A DNA stretch of 64,000 bases from Mangifera indica (GCF_011075055.1 NC_058149.1:7198449-7262448); one strand, 5' to 3'. Shown: positions 1 through 13,800, counted from the stretch's first letter. The notes: generated from the sequence alone by a model not told the origin. Program-made: numbers and translations.

Positions 1-798
1 TTTTTAATTTTGGAAAGTAAATTATTTTTCTCCAATATACATATGAAAGCCAATAAAAAGGAAAAAGAAGTTAGAAAATATATTTCCAATGCAAAATCAT
101 GACAAAAATATTCTTTTCAATCTTATTTTGATTTGTTTTCGTGGCTTTTGCAAAAAAAATTTAAATCATGAGCTTTTTTTGTTAGAAAGAAGATAAGTAA
201 AAACGAAAAGAAATTTTGAGATTTATAAAAAAATTAGGAAAAGATTTTTTTTTTTTTTTTAATTTGGAGGCTTAGAAAGGCATGGGGTATGACTTAGATA
301 ATACCACCCTTATATTGTAAGGGTGAATCGGCCAAGTGTTAAAAAAATATAATTACAATTAAAATTTACATTAAATGGTCTTAAATTCTAAAATCATAAT
401 TAAAATTTGTATAGATAAGTTTTCACCTGAAACTTAATTGTTTGGTTCGAATTCTAATTCTATTTTTAGTTATTTGATATTGTTCACATATATCTTTTTA
501 ATTCCCTAAAAAATCTACTACTTACAAGTTATAATGTGATCAAAATTAAATTGTAATTCATCTTATTTTCTTTACGAATGTGTCTTTAACAAAAATTCAC
601 TTTAAACTGTAAAAATTAAATTTATATAATATAAATGGAAAAAATAAAAATCCAGATGGACTTTGCATGATGATCAATTCCAAACTACAAAGTAGTAAAG
701 AAACCTCTCTTAGTGTCACTATAATTTTGAATTGGAAATAATCAAAATCATATCTCACTTGTTACCCTTTCATAGTCAAGTAAAGATAAGATCGAAAT

Positions 799-1471
799 TA
801 GGGACACAGTTCAGTTTAGTACGATTTAAGAGATTTTTCAAACTAAACTAAAAAAATATAGTTTGATCTGGTTTGTATTACAGTTTAAACTATAATTATC
901 AATATCTTATAATACATTATATGTATTGTATCTTATAATATAATATGATATAGATAGAAAATGATAAGTATCATAAGGTATATCAAATTAATACGATATA
1001 GTAAATATATCATAGATACAATAAGTATCTTATGATACAATAAATATTACCTATATGAAATGATACACTTTTTTAAAGAAAATGATAATGCATTAAGGGT
1101 GTATATGAAAATTTTAAAAACGTTAAAGGTGTTTGTGATATTTTTCAAAATGATGACATCTCAATTATAATATTTTATTAGTAATTTATTATTTTTATTT
1201 TTAAAAGGTCTATCATAGAATATGATATACGATATGATAAATTAAGTTTTTGATATACGATACAATATACAATTCGACAAAGTTTGAATATTTTAAAATC
1301 ATTTATATATATATATATTATTAAATAAAATTAATTGAATTATAGTTTTCTAAAATATAATATACGCATGAAAAATAAATATAAAATATATATAAAATAT
1401 ACATGTGTAGAAAATGAAGAAATAAATATGAAAAACAAATTGTACACATAATTGCTTATTAGAATATTTTG

Positions 1472-1530
<59 letters not shown>

Positions 1531-1705
1531 AAAAATGTGGTTTATAGTTTGGTTTGATCTGAATATCGTTCAAACCGTAACCCAGACTTAAAAAAAGCCG
1601 GTTTGAAAAATTCTAACCCAAACCAAACCATTTTACAAATGAAACCATAACTTTTAAGCGGTTCAGTTCAGTTTTACGATTTGAATCGAATTATGCACAC
1701 TCCTA
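799..1705. mobile_element. hAT-like non-autonomous element, 907 bp, with 8-bp TSD
   Basis: An 8-bp repeat flanks it: ATCGAAAT at 791-798 and ATCAAAAT at 1706-1713. The related copy at 14990 has only one such site (ATCAAAAA) and no insert, so it preserves the unoccupied site. The ends begin TAGGGACACA (left) and, on the other strand, TAGGAGTGTGCAT (right), the common plant hAT MITE style. Inward from both ends are GGTTTGG- and GTTCAG-rich arms in opposite orientation. The centre holds TATCATA/GATAC palindromic sequence and an AT microsatellite. No coding capacity is visible. Confidence 0.8.
1474..1527. repeat. (AT)n microsatellite
   Basis: An uninterrupted AT dinucleotide run of about 27 units lies inside the hAT-like element. 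Confidence 0.95.
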
Positions 1706-3275
1706 ATCAAAATATAAACATTTACCTAAAATTTTATTGGAATATGGAGCCTTAAAATAGAATCTGTAAGGTACACCAAGTAAAATTCAACTAATTGAAT
1801 CCCACCAAGGTAGCAACATTATTCCAGTAAGAGGGTAATTCAATTTCAAGTCCAAATTTCCTGCCATGGAATAAGGACTGCCACAAAGCACATTCCTGAG
1901 GAAAAATAATGCTCATGCAAACCTCCTCACACTTTTTGAGTTTCACATTGTTTGAAAACAACTCACCATTGATACATATCTAACATAAATTACAATACTA
2001 TTTCATGCATTAGCACAATCCTAATTGTCAATGTGATTCTCATCACCAACTTATGTACGCATATTACCTATGTCATCGATAAGATAACATTAACCCATTT
2101 CATTAACCTCTTTTTTTGTATATCGATAAGGTAACATTAACTCATTTCATTGAGTGTGTTAATAAAGATAAATTATTAAACTAACAGTTCTGTATATTTT
2201 TTCAGTTGGTGTAGACTGCTCCTGATAGGGTCATTTGAAAAGGTCTGCTCGTACACACTCTGTACACATATTTGATCAAATCAAGAGCAAAACGATAGAT
2301 TCAAACCATTCCTTCCTCAACTATAAAGTGTGAGGAAGTTTTCCTCAAATGGTACAAGGAAGCTACAACATTGAATGACCATAAAGTATATTGCATAAGA
2401 GCAAAGTCCAAAGCCACTTTTTAGCACATGATTGTCGAGCTCTGTCAATAGCTAACCGATGATGTAAGTGGCCTATATCCATTGCCTTTGTTTAAATGTT
2501 TTATATATTCATAAAAACATAAAACAATTTATCTTTTCTTGTCGATCATCAACATGTAAATTCCTTCTTAGCACTACTACGTTGACACCGACATAAGCAA
2601 CAGGTTGTTGTCCCATAGAGTTAGACGATAACCCACACATTTTTCATGGGGTATATTGGCATAATATACGATACTTAGGGTGACTACGAGTGGTCGAAAC
2701 TCTTCAAGAAGAATGAGGAAGCAAATTACGCATTGGGTTTATTTTACAAACCATGGGGACGATTGATCAGGTATCGTATTATAGGGTTTTCAAGGAGTCG
2801 ATAATCGACTGTGCAATAAAATTAAAAATTTTAAACATATAATCATACACATACAAAACACATATAAGGTGCTTTAGATTTTATACTTGCGTTGATGACT
2901 CATTCAGATCTTCACGTGACTAAAGTTTGAACATTATCCAACCATCAAGAGACGATACCTTGGAATCCGAACAAAGCATGAACATGTAAGAAGCAATCTA
3001 AGAAGCAGGCTGTTAGGCTTCTTTATTAGATTATTTGTGTTCACAGGAAGAAGAACAAAAAATTAGAAAACTTGCAATTACGGTTTTTGTTGTGTATGTA
3101 TTCTCATTTTTTTTCTTTAATTCTAATACGCTTTAAATAGGTGTAGATGTTTAAGTACAATGAGGATTTCATCTAGACCAGGCACCGTCAACACACATGC
3201 ATAGCTGGCATGTAAACATGTTTCATAACATGCACGGATGACACAAAAATGTACCACCTGATAGGCTTGATGTTC

Positions 3276-4075
3276 TAATTTGAAACCATTGGGTTGTGCT
3301 ATGAGTTGAATACTTGAAACATTGTCTAATGGGCATTTAAAAGAATTATATGCACAAGGGTGTGCATTCAAATGGGCATGGGAAAGTGTCACAACCTTAT
3401 TTTACAATGTTATGACAAGAGCGAAAGGATTAGAGAGTGTACGAGATTTTATGGTTTTGTAAATCATTTAAGTGAAGTATAATATCTAAGACTTAAGGTG
3501 TGCTTCCATTATTCACATTGATAATACTTTACATGATTCTGTAAGAGTGAGGTGTTCCATGAACAAGAAGTGTACGATTGAGTTAAGAAAAATTTTCATA
3601 ATTGATAATGAAGAAAGAGTTAGGCATTCTTGTACCAACATATCGATAGATAGAGTCATTTCCTTGATGGGTCTCTAATAGGACCAATCAGTAAACCTCA
3701 AGCCAATAAATGAAAGGCATGCAAATCCAGCCCACTTAACGAAGAAGTTACGGTATACCAAGATTTTTCTTAGACCCAAACATGCATTTAAAAATAAAAG
3801 TCTGGGCCTAGCTGATAATGAGCACTATTTTCTTAAATCCAACTGAAACTTTTTTTAAGCCCAAAATCAATTGAATTTAAACTTTTTTATCTACAAAATT
3901 AACCATTTTCTAATTTTTTAAATTACTCTACTTTCTTAACTTTCTAAAGTTATCTTCTTTTTAATCCTTTATACTTCTCATTTACTTAAGTATGATTAAT
4001 AAGCAACAAAATAAATAAGATTTTGTTCAAAAATCATTCCTTCTTGAATTATTTCCTTTTTTATTTTTTAATTAT
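3276..4075. other. Unassigned repeat-like sequence between two MULEs
   Basis: No gene is visible. A TGTCACAACC stretch at about 3387 resembles the start of a plant LTR, but no partner LTR, primer site or coding remnant is visible, so this is only a suggestion. The interval ends with TTTTAATTAT (4066-4075) directly before the MULE terminus. Confidence 0.4.
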
Positions 4076-4829
4076 GGGAAATTAAATTAGGCGAAAGGAC
4101 TATTTCCCACCAAAACTATGCTGAATTCTCAAAGTTCCCCCTATTAACTATGAAAAAACCGTTTATCCACCCATGACCGGTTAAATTTAACAAAACTCTA
4201 ACCACTAGAAATTTTATCTCTTTTTGCCCCCCTAAACTTTAAAAACTAAAAGTTTCCCCCAACCTAAGTTTTAAAAAATCACAGTTTCACCCTAGAGTTT
4301 CATTTTGAAATCTTCGACGACATCTCCGGTTCCATTGCCAACGGCCTCTCCCTCCCGAAGCATCCTCTCCTTTCGACGATCTCTTTCTTGGTTGTTTTGG
4401 CTGAAATTCTTGAGAGGTATTGTGTTATAGGATGTGTAGATTTGATTTGTGTTGAAATTAGAGGTTGAAATGATGATTTTTGGCTAGAAAATTGGGTTAG
4501 AACTACCGATGATGGGTTTGTGGGAACAGTGGATCCCATGGACCGAATGAAATCTCCCAGAGTAGGAACGATCGCCCGTGGGATGAGGGGAAAATTTAGC
4601 TTTTTCAAAATATTAGGGGTCAGGGAGATATGGGGGAAATCAAGGGGGTCCGTGTGAAATTTTACATAAATTGTGGGTTGATCCATGCAAACCGTGGGTT
4701 GGGGGAAATTGACTTTTTTTAAACTATAGGGTCTGTAGGAGATTAGAAAATTGATAAAAGGGCAAAGAAAAATATTGGACCTGTTTGAGAGTAGAAATTT
4801 TTTAAAGGGGAAAATTGATATTTTTCACA

Positions 4830-6090
4830 CATAGGATTTTTCGACATGTAGTTTTTGAATTTTGTATCCGTTTTTCCTGCTTTAGGGTTTTTTGATATAT
4901 AGTTTTTGAATTTGATGTTTGTTTCTTCATTTTTATGCTTTTCTAGGCACTTTTTATGATGTAATTATCATGTAGTTTTCAAAATTCAGATCCATTTTTT
5001 TAGATTTCCAAGTAATTTTTTGATTGTTGATATTCTAAGGTATTTCAATATATAAAATTCAAATTTCTGCTCCGTTTTTTCGAATTTTACCATTTTAGGA
5101 TATATCGACATGTATTTTTTAAATTTTCAAGCAATTTCTTGATTGTTAAAATTCTAGGGTATTTCAACGTATAAAATTCAAATTTCAGTTTCATTTTTCA
5201 GATTTTTGTCACTTCTAAAAACTATTGACTCATACTTTTCAGATTTCTTAGTAATTTTTTGATTGTTGAATTTTAGGGTATTTCAACATATAGAATTCAA
5301 ATTTCAGTTTTATTTTCTACATTTTTATAATTTATGAAACGTACCACGAGTACTTTTCAGATTTTTGAGTAATTTTTTGATTTTTAATATTCTACGGTAT
5401 TTCATCATATAAAATTCAAATTTTAGTTCTGTTTTTTTTATTTTTACCATTTTAGGATATATCGACTCATATTTTCCAAATTTCTAAGTGATTTTTTAAT
5501 TGTTGACATTTTAAGGTATTTCAACGTATAGAATTCGAATTTTATTTCTGTTTTTCAGATTTTTGTCATTTTTGAAAAGTATCGACTCGTACTTTTTAGA
5601 TTTTTGAGTAATTTTTCAATTGTTGATATTCTAGGGTATTTCAAAGTATAGAATTTAAATTTTTGTTTCGTTTTTTTGAATTTTGCCATTTAGTGTATAT
5701 CGACTCGTATTTTTCAGATTTTAGAGCAATTTTTTGATTGTTGATATTTTAAGATATTTCAACGTATAAAATTCGAATTTCAATTTTGTTTTTCAAATTT
5801 TTGTCATTTATGAAAAGTATCGACTTGTACTTTTCAGATTTCTAATGATTTTTTTATTGTTGACATTCTAAGGTATTTCAACGTATAGAATTATTATTTT
5901 ATTGATTTTTGTAATTTTAGGATATATTGATTTGTACTTTTTATATTTTCAAGCGATTTTTTGGTTTTTGTCATTCTAAGGCATTTTAACGTATAGATTT
6001 CAAATTTCAGTTCTTTTTTTTTTTCGTTCTTCCAGTTTTTATCTTTCAATGTTATTCCAACATGGACTTTTCGCATTTAGTTGTGTTTTT
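4830..6090. repeat. Subterminal tandem array, about 119-bp unit, about 10 copies
   Basis: The phrase GATTGTTGATATTCTAGGGT, with variants, recurs near 5030, 5145, 5260, 5380, 5500, 5620, 5740, 5857 and 5970. Each is followed by TATTTCAACGTATA and an AATTCAAATTTCAG-like stretch. The spacing is 115-121 bases. The array lies between the left MULE end and its protease gene, where subterminal arrays of long MULEs are often found. Confidence 0.85.
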
Positions 6091-6185
6091 TCATTTTTCA
6101 TTTCCATATGTATTTGTATCTCTGTTTTTTATGAAATCCTTACAAACTTTTAAATTTTTTTGAAAGATACATCTCTTAAAAGAAA

Positions 6186-9100
6186 ATGTCTCGAATGGCA
6201 ACTTATGAATCCTCGACGAGTCAGGACACTTCCACGCAGAGGTAATATGTTATGTCTAGCACATTGCCATGTCTAAGATTAGGTCCACACTGACCTCAAA
6301 GCAACTTCGACTGTTTGAGAAGACATGTTTCAGGCATCTCCTTTGTCTACTAGATGCCAAATTTTTTGAAATGTTAGTACATGCATTTCTCTTACAACAG
6401 CTACATTGGCCCTCAGTTAAAGATGAGTTATGGTTCAGGGTTAATAGGGTTGATGTGAGATTCAAACCATTCGAGTTTTCCTTGATAATGAGGTTATCAT
6501 TCAGCCAGTACACTGCACTTTCATCATGTATTCCTTGTACATCTAGATACAGGATTAGAGATACTTTCTTTTAGGGCTGTCAAAAAGTGCAATATTATGA
6601 TAATGAGCATATTTTTTTGGTTAGGTCATGAGGGGATAACGATATCAATGTCAACAAGATAGCCTTACTACATTGTCTTCATATAGTGTTATTGGGGAAT
6701 GATTGACGAAAGAAGGTTTCTGTCAATTACTTTTAGTTGGTTGATCATCTGGATAAGTTTAATTCTTATCCCTAGGATATTCCAGTATGACAAATGATGT
6801 ATGAGTCGATGTCCCAGGCTAGTGATAAAGTTTGTTCTGGTCGGATGCTCAAAATGCGTAAACATAACCTTTACGAATTTCCTTTTGCTTTTTATATAAG
6901 TTTATATTTCTTAATTATATATATTAATTGGCAAAAATACAAATTTAGGTAACTTAACCAGTAATGCTTCTATTGTAGTATTAGATATATGAGACGATGG
7001 ACACCCTGTATGATTGGGTAGATATGGTCAATATCCATACATCTGCACCAATTTTTTTGTGGCATACATACGATGTTCCAACTTGGAGTCATATAGGCAC
7101 TATGTTTTCAGTGGTCATCAAGTATGTAATCGTTAATTAATGAGTTAATTAACACCTTAAATATTACAAATATGTTGAATTATATATCTCAATTAATAGG
7201 ATGATGTCACATTCTTGCTCCGTCTGTCACCGATTGAGGAGGCTAAACCAAAATATGCAAACATTCTTTTGTACATGGATATGTCAGTTCTATATTCCTC
7301 CTCATCGTCTTCGATGCCCTCCAACAAGAGATAGAGTTTCTCTAGTGATGCCACCAATAAATATACCAGTTGGTAGCCTTGGGACATTTGAGGAGCTTAT
7401 TCAGTCCTCTATTACAGAGTAGCCTTCATGTCCCCTAATTATTCAAACCCCAACTACCGAGACCACATACCTTTCTAGGGTTTAGGAGCCTGCTACCCAT
7501 TTTGTCACACAAGAGTGTCCCCTGTCTGCATCACCTACTCTATCCACAATAAACGTTGTATTAGCGCACTAAGGCACTATGATTTTGCATGAGATTTCCT
7601 ATTTTTGCGAGGAGGTGTTTTCATATATGACTAAATTACGCAATGACGTGTCTTCTCATATGAGCTAATTAAAGGATCGTTTGATCGTTTAAAGAAAATC
7701 ATCACACATACATGCCTAACTCCAGTCGATCAAGTTACAAAGTCACATTTTATTTAATCATTATAAAAATTATTTTTTTTTGTTGCTCTAACATCTTTAT
7801 TGACTTCGTGTAGGGTACGCATGACGGTGTCAAGATAATGTCCCCTATTGACAAGTTGATTCCATCTCGTCACCTTTATAAGGTCTATATTTAATTTATT
7901 AAAGATATTTAATGTTAAATGTTGCTATTATATTTTATATGAAATGTCATTGATCAAGTTATTATTACTATATCCCTAGGATAGTCGCTACAAAAGGGTC
8001 TCAATTGGCATTTTTGTTACATCACCTCTCTGATCCAAGGTATGTCTTTTTATCATTATTACTATATTTTTTAATTAATTGTTATTGATCAATTCCTTTT
8101 ATATATTTGTATAGGGTCCTACTCATGAGAGTGTTTCAAGTGGTCCTTTGGTTGCTTCAGATCCCGCACCTAAGTTATGAAAATAATTATAGTTGTTATA
8201 TTTTATATGAAATATCATTAACGAATTTGTTCTTTTTATTTGCATAGGATATTGTCTATGAGGCCTTTTCGATTGAGACTTCACCCCATACACTTTCCCC
8301 AACCATTGAAGTAATGCATTTTTTGATGAAATGTCATTGATTAATTTGTCTTTCAAACTATTATGTTTATTTAACTTGTTCGCTCTCCTTTACAAGATGA
8401 GCAGTTGTGGTTACTTACTGATATCCCCAACTTCAGCAAAAAGGACATGGATATTAATTTACAGGTAGGGGATTTATGGGAGGATGTTTCCACTGGAAAC
8501 CAGGATGAGGTATGTCCATTATAATTGGTATATATTCATATATACTAATCATTGATAATATAAAATTAATTTTGTAGTCCATCCAAGGGGTATGGATAGA
8601 TTATGATAGAGGATTCCCTCGTCTAACCTCCTCCGGTATTCTTCGATAAAGTAATATTAATCAGGTAAATCGTAATTGTAATTTAAGAATAAATAATGAA
8701 TTAACATTTGTCTTTTTTTTCAGTTGGTTCATACTACACATAGTCAAATCATCCAAAACGGTCTGCTCGTTTACACCCCATCTACAAATCCAATCAAATC
8801 GAGGGTAAAACAATAACTCTGGACCATTCTATCCTTTACTATAGAGCTTGAGTAATCTTTTCTCACGTGATATACTGGAGCTGTAGCATCTGATGAGCAT
8901 GAAGTTTATTTCATCGAACCAAAATCTAGAGACAGTTTTTGGAAGATTATCGTGGCATTACGCGAGAGGCTAACCAACAACGTAAGTTACGCTCACTATA
9001 TAATTTGGTTAAAAGTTTTATATATTCGTCAATGACTAACACAATTCAACTTTTTTATATCCATTTAAGCATATTGATTCTTTCTTGTCTATATTACGTC

Positions 9101-9830
9101 GGTACCAAAATGATCACCAGGCGATTATTTCACAGCATTGGATGACAACCCACACCTTCTTTGGAGGACATATCGAGATGGCATTCGATAGTTGGCTTAG
9201 CACATTGACAAAGAAGTATCAGTTTCCCAAGATGTTCACAAAGATGGTTGAGGTAGATTATACCCCCGGTTTATTTTACAAACCATAGGGGGAGGTCAAC
9301 ATGGTATAGTACAATACTATTTCCTTTATGATTTACTTTGAATTAATTTATATACTACACATGTATCCATTTTAATTTTTCAATATTTATAAGTTTTCAT
9401 CCCTATAAACTTTGACTGCGCACATTGGGTAGTCGGAGTTATAGATTTTGTGATTGATCAATTATGGTATATGACTCCAAGGTATCATACTCAGGGAGTT
9501 TAGAGACATTCACACGACGGAGGCGACCATACATGACATTCATATTGGCGTTATTACAGGTGATGAATTTTTGGACAATTTCTAGGCTTACACTCTGAGG
9601 CAATCATCGAGCGAAGGGTGTCCCCTAGTAAGGCAAGGGCTCGGGTGTCCCTCAGTAAGGCAAGGGCTCTGGTGACCGTGATGTTTATATGTTACACTTT
9701 ATAGAGTGTTTGGCATTGTCACGAAGCATGGATTTTCCCTGAGAGTCGTCTACCTCTATGCGTCAATGTTTAACCTCGCAGTTGTATTTTCACTATATCA
9801 AGAAGATCACAGATGTATATTTAGTTTGAT
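6186..9830 (+). pseudogene. DUF1985 / ULP1-like (C48) cysteine protease gene carried by MULE A, broken
   Basis: Conceptual translation gives a DUF1985-like segment at 6269-6574 (FEKTCFRHLL, then KDELWFRVN and VRFKPFEFSLI). A later SYPW-like motif near 6765 has its Trp changed to stop. The C-terminal part resembles ULP1 peptidases: HIEMAFDSWL at about 9171, VFIPINFDCAHWVVGVIDF at about 9395-9450, and VYMLHFIECLA at about 9683-9715. The His-Trp pair is intact (CAT 9423, TGG 9426). The expected catalytic Cys codon is CGT (Arg) at 9677-9679. ULP1 proteins cut SUMO-like modifiers; transposon versions have no settled role. There are many stops and frame changes, and intron borders could not be resolved. 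The position 6186 is the first plausible ATG, not a proven start. Confidence 0.7.
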
Positions 9831-10369
9831 CATTGTTTATAGGTTTACCGATTCGAGAATTGTTATGTATATATTTATTGTATATGCTTATGTGTATGAT
9901 ATACATTATCTATCATTATATATGGCAATGCATTTAATTTCATTATTATGGTATTAGAGAAAATACTAAAATATTTTCAACATTAATATCATTATTACAT
10001 ATGAAATTTTTAGATATGAAAATTATTGATATAGCGTTATTCCGATTGAATTTTCAAGTGAATTGATAAATCAAGATATCATTTTGGAACGATAGTTTTA
10101 ATTAATTGTATGGATTTAATCATATTATTAGTTTATGGATAATATTGAATTAAATCAGAAAAAGTTAATTCTAATAATTACAATAATAATGTTCATTCTA
10201 ACAAATATGAAATGAATAAAATATTGCTAATAAATCTATTACATCACATATGAACACAATTATTCATCTGAAACATTAATAAAAAATACATAGATTATAT
10301 ATCATTTGAACAACAGTCATAAATAGTATAATTAATAAAACTAAACTGATGCTTGTCAAGATTTCAATC

Positions 10370-12734
10370 CTTTATCTTTTCTAGATGAACCCTATAGGAC
10401 GGAGCTTGGAACCAATACTGGGCTTTTACATTGGGTTCAGACATGCCCTAGTTGCTTATAACTACTACAAATTTTGGGTGTAACATTTCCTCCTATGAAG
10501 GACATCAATTTCTGTTGGAAGGGTGAGCTAGTCAATGACGATCGAGAATGAGGGCCATGATAACTCTTTCTTCTAGTGCATGCAACTATTCTGATTGGTT
10601 TCTGAGAGGGTTGACAGGTTTCGTATATATTACACAGTAAAACTTGGTGCAGAAGAAGGGATGAACCTAGGTATTAACATTTGTGAGCCTCATATGTCTT
10701 GTAACAGCAACGACATGCTTGCACAAAATACATGAAAGTTGAAACTTTTTACACGTACAAGACATTTCATCAAAGTCCATAATACCCATGTATCCACCAA
10801 AACCAATAACTTGAAACCGAAGAGGTGTAATTGGTTGAACTTCCAAACACATAGACTTTGACACATGACGGTTGATCTTCTCCTTCGTCCATAGGGTAAC
10901 TTAGTTAGGGCATTCATCTGTAATTTGGAAAATAACATATCTGTTAATAACCAACATAAAAGAAGAAAGACATGCTAAAATAAATAATTATTAATAATTG
11001 GGTACATATTTGCATGGTTTCTCTACTCATAAAACTATCACTGCAATGTGCCCAAATTAACTCGATGAACATCGTGATAGGCAAACCCCATGCATGTCTA
11101 ACAAGGGCATTAAATGACTTCGCAATATTAGTTGTCATTATGTTGTACCGATGTCTTAGAGAATCTGCCCTGCTCCATCATTGAAATCGACCTCACGTAG
11201 ATAAGCTTGAGTTTGAGGATTCATCACATCAAGAGATAGCATCATAGCCTTAAAATCTGTTTTTGTATATGATTTTGCAGCTTTCCAATATGCACCCGCA
11301 ACATGCAAGGTAATAAATAATATAAGAAATTTATGATCAAAATTTAAGAAATGGTAAATACAATGAAAATTTTGCTTGCATATTACATAGAAGCTGATGG
11401 CAACAACACCCATGGTAGACATCTGGAAAGACTTCAGCCATTACAGAGTATATAACATGATGTCGATCTAAGATTATTGTCAACTTGAGGATGTCATGGA
11501 TGCATTCTTTAACCTTCCTGACAAACCAACACCACGTATCGTGATCTTCTTTTTTACTAACACCAAAACCAATGGGGTATATCTGATTATTACCATCGAA
11601 GCCCACTACAAGGAACAAATGGCCAAGATATCAACCTTTAAGGAAAGCAGCATCAGTGCAAATAACAAGTTGAAGATATTGTCTAAATGCACGGTTGGAC
11701 CATCCCAATCCCATGAAAAAATACTTAAATCGATGAACATCATCCATTTCAATAGCGGTCATGGTTCTCAGATTAGTATGTTGTAAATCATAACAATACT
11801 CTAGTAATAGCATAACATGTGTGGGTTAGATTCATTTTAATGATTTCAAAGACTTCATTGATTTTGGCTTTGGTTGCAAATATATACCAACTATATTTTT
11901 CATTAGCACACTTAATCTTTCATTGCCCCGTGTCAGACTTCTTTACCCTGTATTGAAATCCTTTCTCTAGGGCAAATTGATTCACAACATCTTTGAGTTA
12001 TTGTTTGTTATAAAAAATATCACTAAGTTTTACAACATTCCCCTCTCGGATTGATCTTATACAACTTGATGATATTGACAGTTGTGGAGGAAAATCAGGA
12101 AGCCACATAAATGGATCAGTGGAGACATTGTCAAAAAATGGCCCAAAATAATTTTTACCATCCAAAATAGGATCTTCAAGCTACAAACTATTTATACCCC
12201 CGATAATAAGTGACATATGCTCGGACTCTGCCTCATCAAAAGAAATATCATTCAAGTCGCTTCCCTCAAAGTCACCCTAGTCACGAACCCTATCTTTCTC
12301 TCCATGAGCCTATGAGTTTACAATATATAATGTATCATTACTGAAATCAATCAAGTCTTCCAAATCATATTCTTTTTTCACTTCACTAATTTTTCTTTTT
12401 CTTTTTCTTCTTGTCCTTTAATTAGGGTACATATAACAAAAATAGGAATACATTCCTTCAAGTATTAAGACATAGCAATAAGATCTTGGACATCTTCATC
12501 ATTTTTAATCTGTACGGGGCAATCGAGTTCAATTTTTCTTAGCTTCATAGATAGTTAGAGGTAGTTTTTTATTAGATTAAGGTCGCAATGCTCCTCCAAA
12601 AGTTGAATAAATTTCTCAAATATTGTTCTAAATGGAATTTTAATCAATTGTTTACACCTTCCAACATATTTCATTATGTTATTATGATGTTGAATCCACT
12701 CTCCTTGGAAACGAACAGACGCATAATTAGTCAT
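10370..12734 (-). pseudogene. MULE A transposase (MuDR type), broken
   Basis: Read on the minus strand from the ATG at 12734. The N-terminal part (ASVRFQGEWIQ, KYVGR) matches the N-terminus of the copy at 60135. The catalytic core follows at about 11813-11340: RFKYFFMGLGWSNRAFRQ, CTDAAFLKG with the first Asp, DGNNQIYPIGFGV, and ILDRHH with the second Asp. A single TGA (11631-11633) interrupts the core. MTTNIAKSFNALVRHAWGLP lies at about 11138-11080. A SWIM finger with CTCKKFQLSCILCKH is at about 10775-10730. A zinc-knuckle-like CSSYKQLGH near 10470 has lost one Cys to Tyr. The helix-turn-helix region between the N-terminus and the core looks partly deleted. Further stops and frame shifts make it non-functional. 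Confidence 0.85.
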
Positions 12735-12829
12735 TTTAGTTATGAATCTTATAATGACAAATTTTTAGGAAAAATTAAACATTTATAAGAAAAAATCTAC
12801 AATCAACATTTTTGATATATATGCCACTT

Positions 12830-13800
12830 GTAATTTTCCAAAATGTCTCAACCTATGCATAACATGTTATTTAAAACCGTCTTAGAATGTTTAATATCAA
12901 AATATCTCTCAAATTTTTCTAACAATCCAATAAACCCCCTATAATTATCTAACATTTCATATAACACCCTCATATGTTATCTTGTATGAAAATGCATCTA
13001 TCTACTCATAACATATCATTTAAAACCGGTTTACAATGTTTAATATCAAAAACCCCCCATATTTTTCTAACAATTCATTTAACCCCTTATAATTATCTAA
13101 CATTTCATTTAATACCTTTGTATGTTGTCTTGTATCAAAATGCATATATTTTTTTCCTAATATTTCATTTAAAACGTTCTTACAATGTTTATTACAAAAG
13201 ACCCCCCATATTTTTTAACATTTTTTTACCCCCTATAACTATGCGATATTTCATATAACACCCTCACATGTCGTTTTTTATGGAAATGCATCTATCAACT
13301 CTTAACATATTATTTAAAACCGTCTTACAATGTTTAATATCAAAATACCCTCATATTTTTTAATATTTCAATTAACCCCCTATAATTATTTAATATTTCA
13401 TATAACACACCCACATGTTTTTTATAGAAATGCATTTATCAACTCTTAACATATCATTTAAAACCGTTTTACAATGTTTAATATCAAACAACTTTCATAT
13501 TTTTGTAAAATTTTATTTAACCTCTTATAATTTTTTAACATTTCATTTAACACCCTTGTATGTTGTCTTGTATCAAAATGCATCTATCTATTTTTAACAT
13601 ATCATTTAAAACGTTCTTACAATGTTTAATATCAAAATACCTCCATATTTTTCTAACATTTCATTTAACACCCTTGTATATTGTCTGGTTTAAAAATGCA
13701 TATATCTATTCTTAACATGTTATTTAAATCCTTCATATATTATATAATATCAAAATGCCCCATATTTTTTTATCGTTTTATTTAACCCCTAAATTATTAT
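12830..13800. repeat. Subterminal tandem array, about 146-bp unit, 6-7 copies
   Basis: The phrase CAATGTTTAATATCAAAA recurs near 12886, 13035, 13183, 13328, 13470 and 13620, a spacing of 142-150. Each unit also has ATTTCATTTAACACCC and a GTATCAAAATGCAT-like segment. It lies between the transposase start and the right end of MULE A. A related array is at 21060-21900, and a reversed relative is at 59650-59850. Confidence 0.85.

Larger units (their letters stand above)
1..3275 (+). mobile_element. Left portion of a MULE (copy D), truncated
   Basis: This stretch is collinear with 14205-16545 over its whole length apart from one 907-bp insertion, with only scattered differences. It starts near base 12 with GGAAAGTAAATTA, the counterpart of the terminus at 14211. 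Bases about 2060-2800 match the protease gene of the MULE at 4076-14196 (bases 8640-9300 there): the shared stretch beginning CAGTTGGT at about 2204 recurs at 8722 and 15479. Bases 2820-3275 match 16095-16545 and look like older retroelement sequence shared by both copies. No transposase is present; similarity to copy B stops near 3275. The window start may cut the flanking sequence. Confidence 0.7.

Noticed and set aside
4300..4686. Open frame of 128 codons (-)
   Set aside because: Lies in the low-complexity left end of MULE A; no domain and no splice or promoter context.
4076..4830. Similarity of the MULE A left end to the GGCCAAAAGACTTATTCC-type MITEs
   Set aside because: GGCGAAAGGACTATTTCCC at 4091 is similar in style, but no matching right end or 9-bp duplication was found, so no separate MITE was called.
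9706..9957. Open frame of 83 codons (+) after the ULP1 box
   Set aside because: It is an out-of-frame and downstream part of the broken protease gene, not a separate gene.
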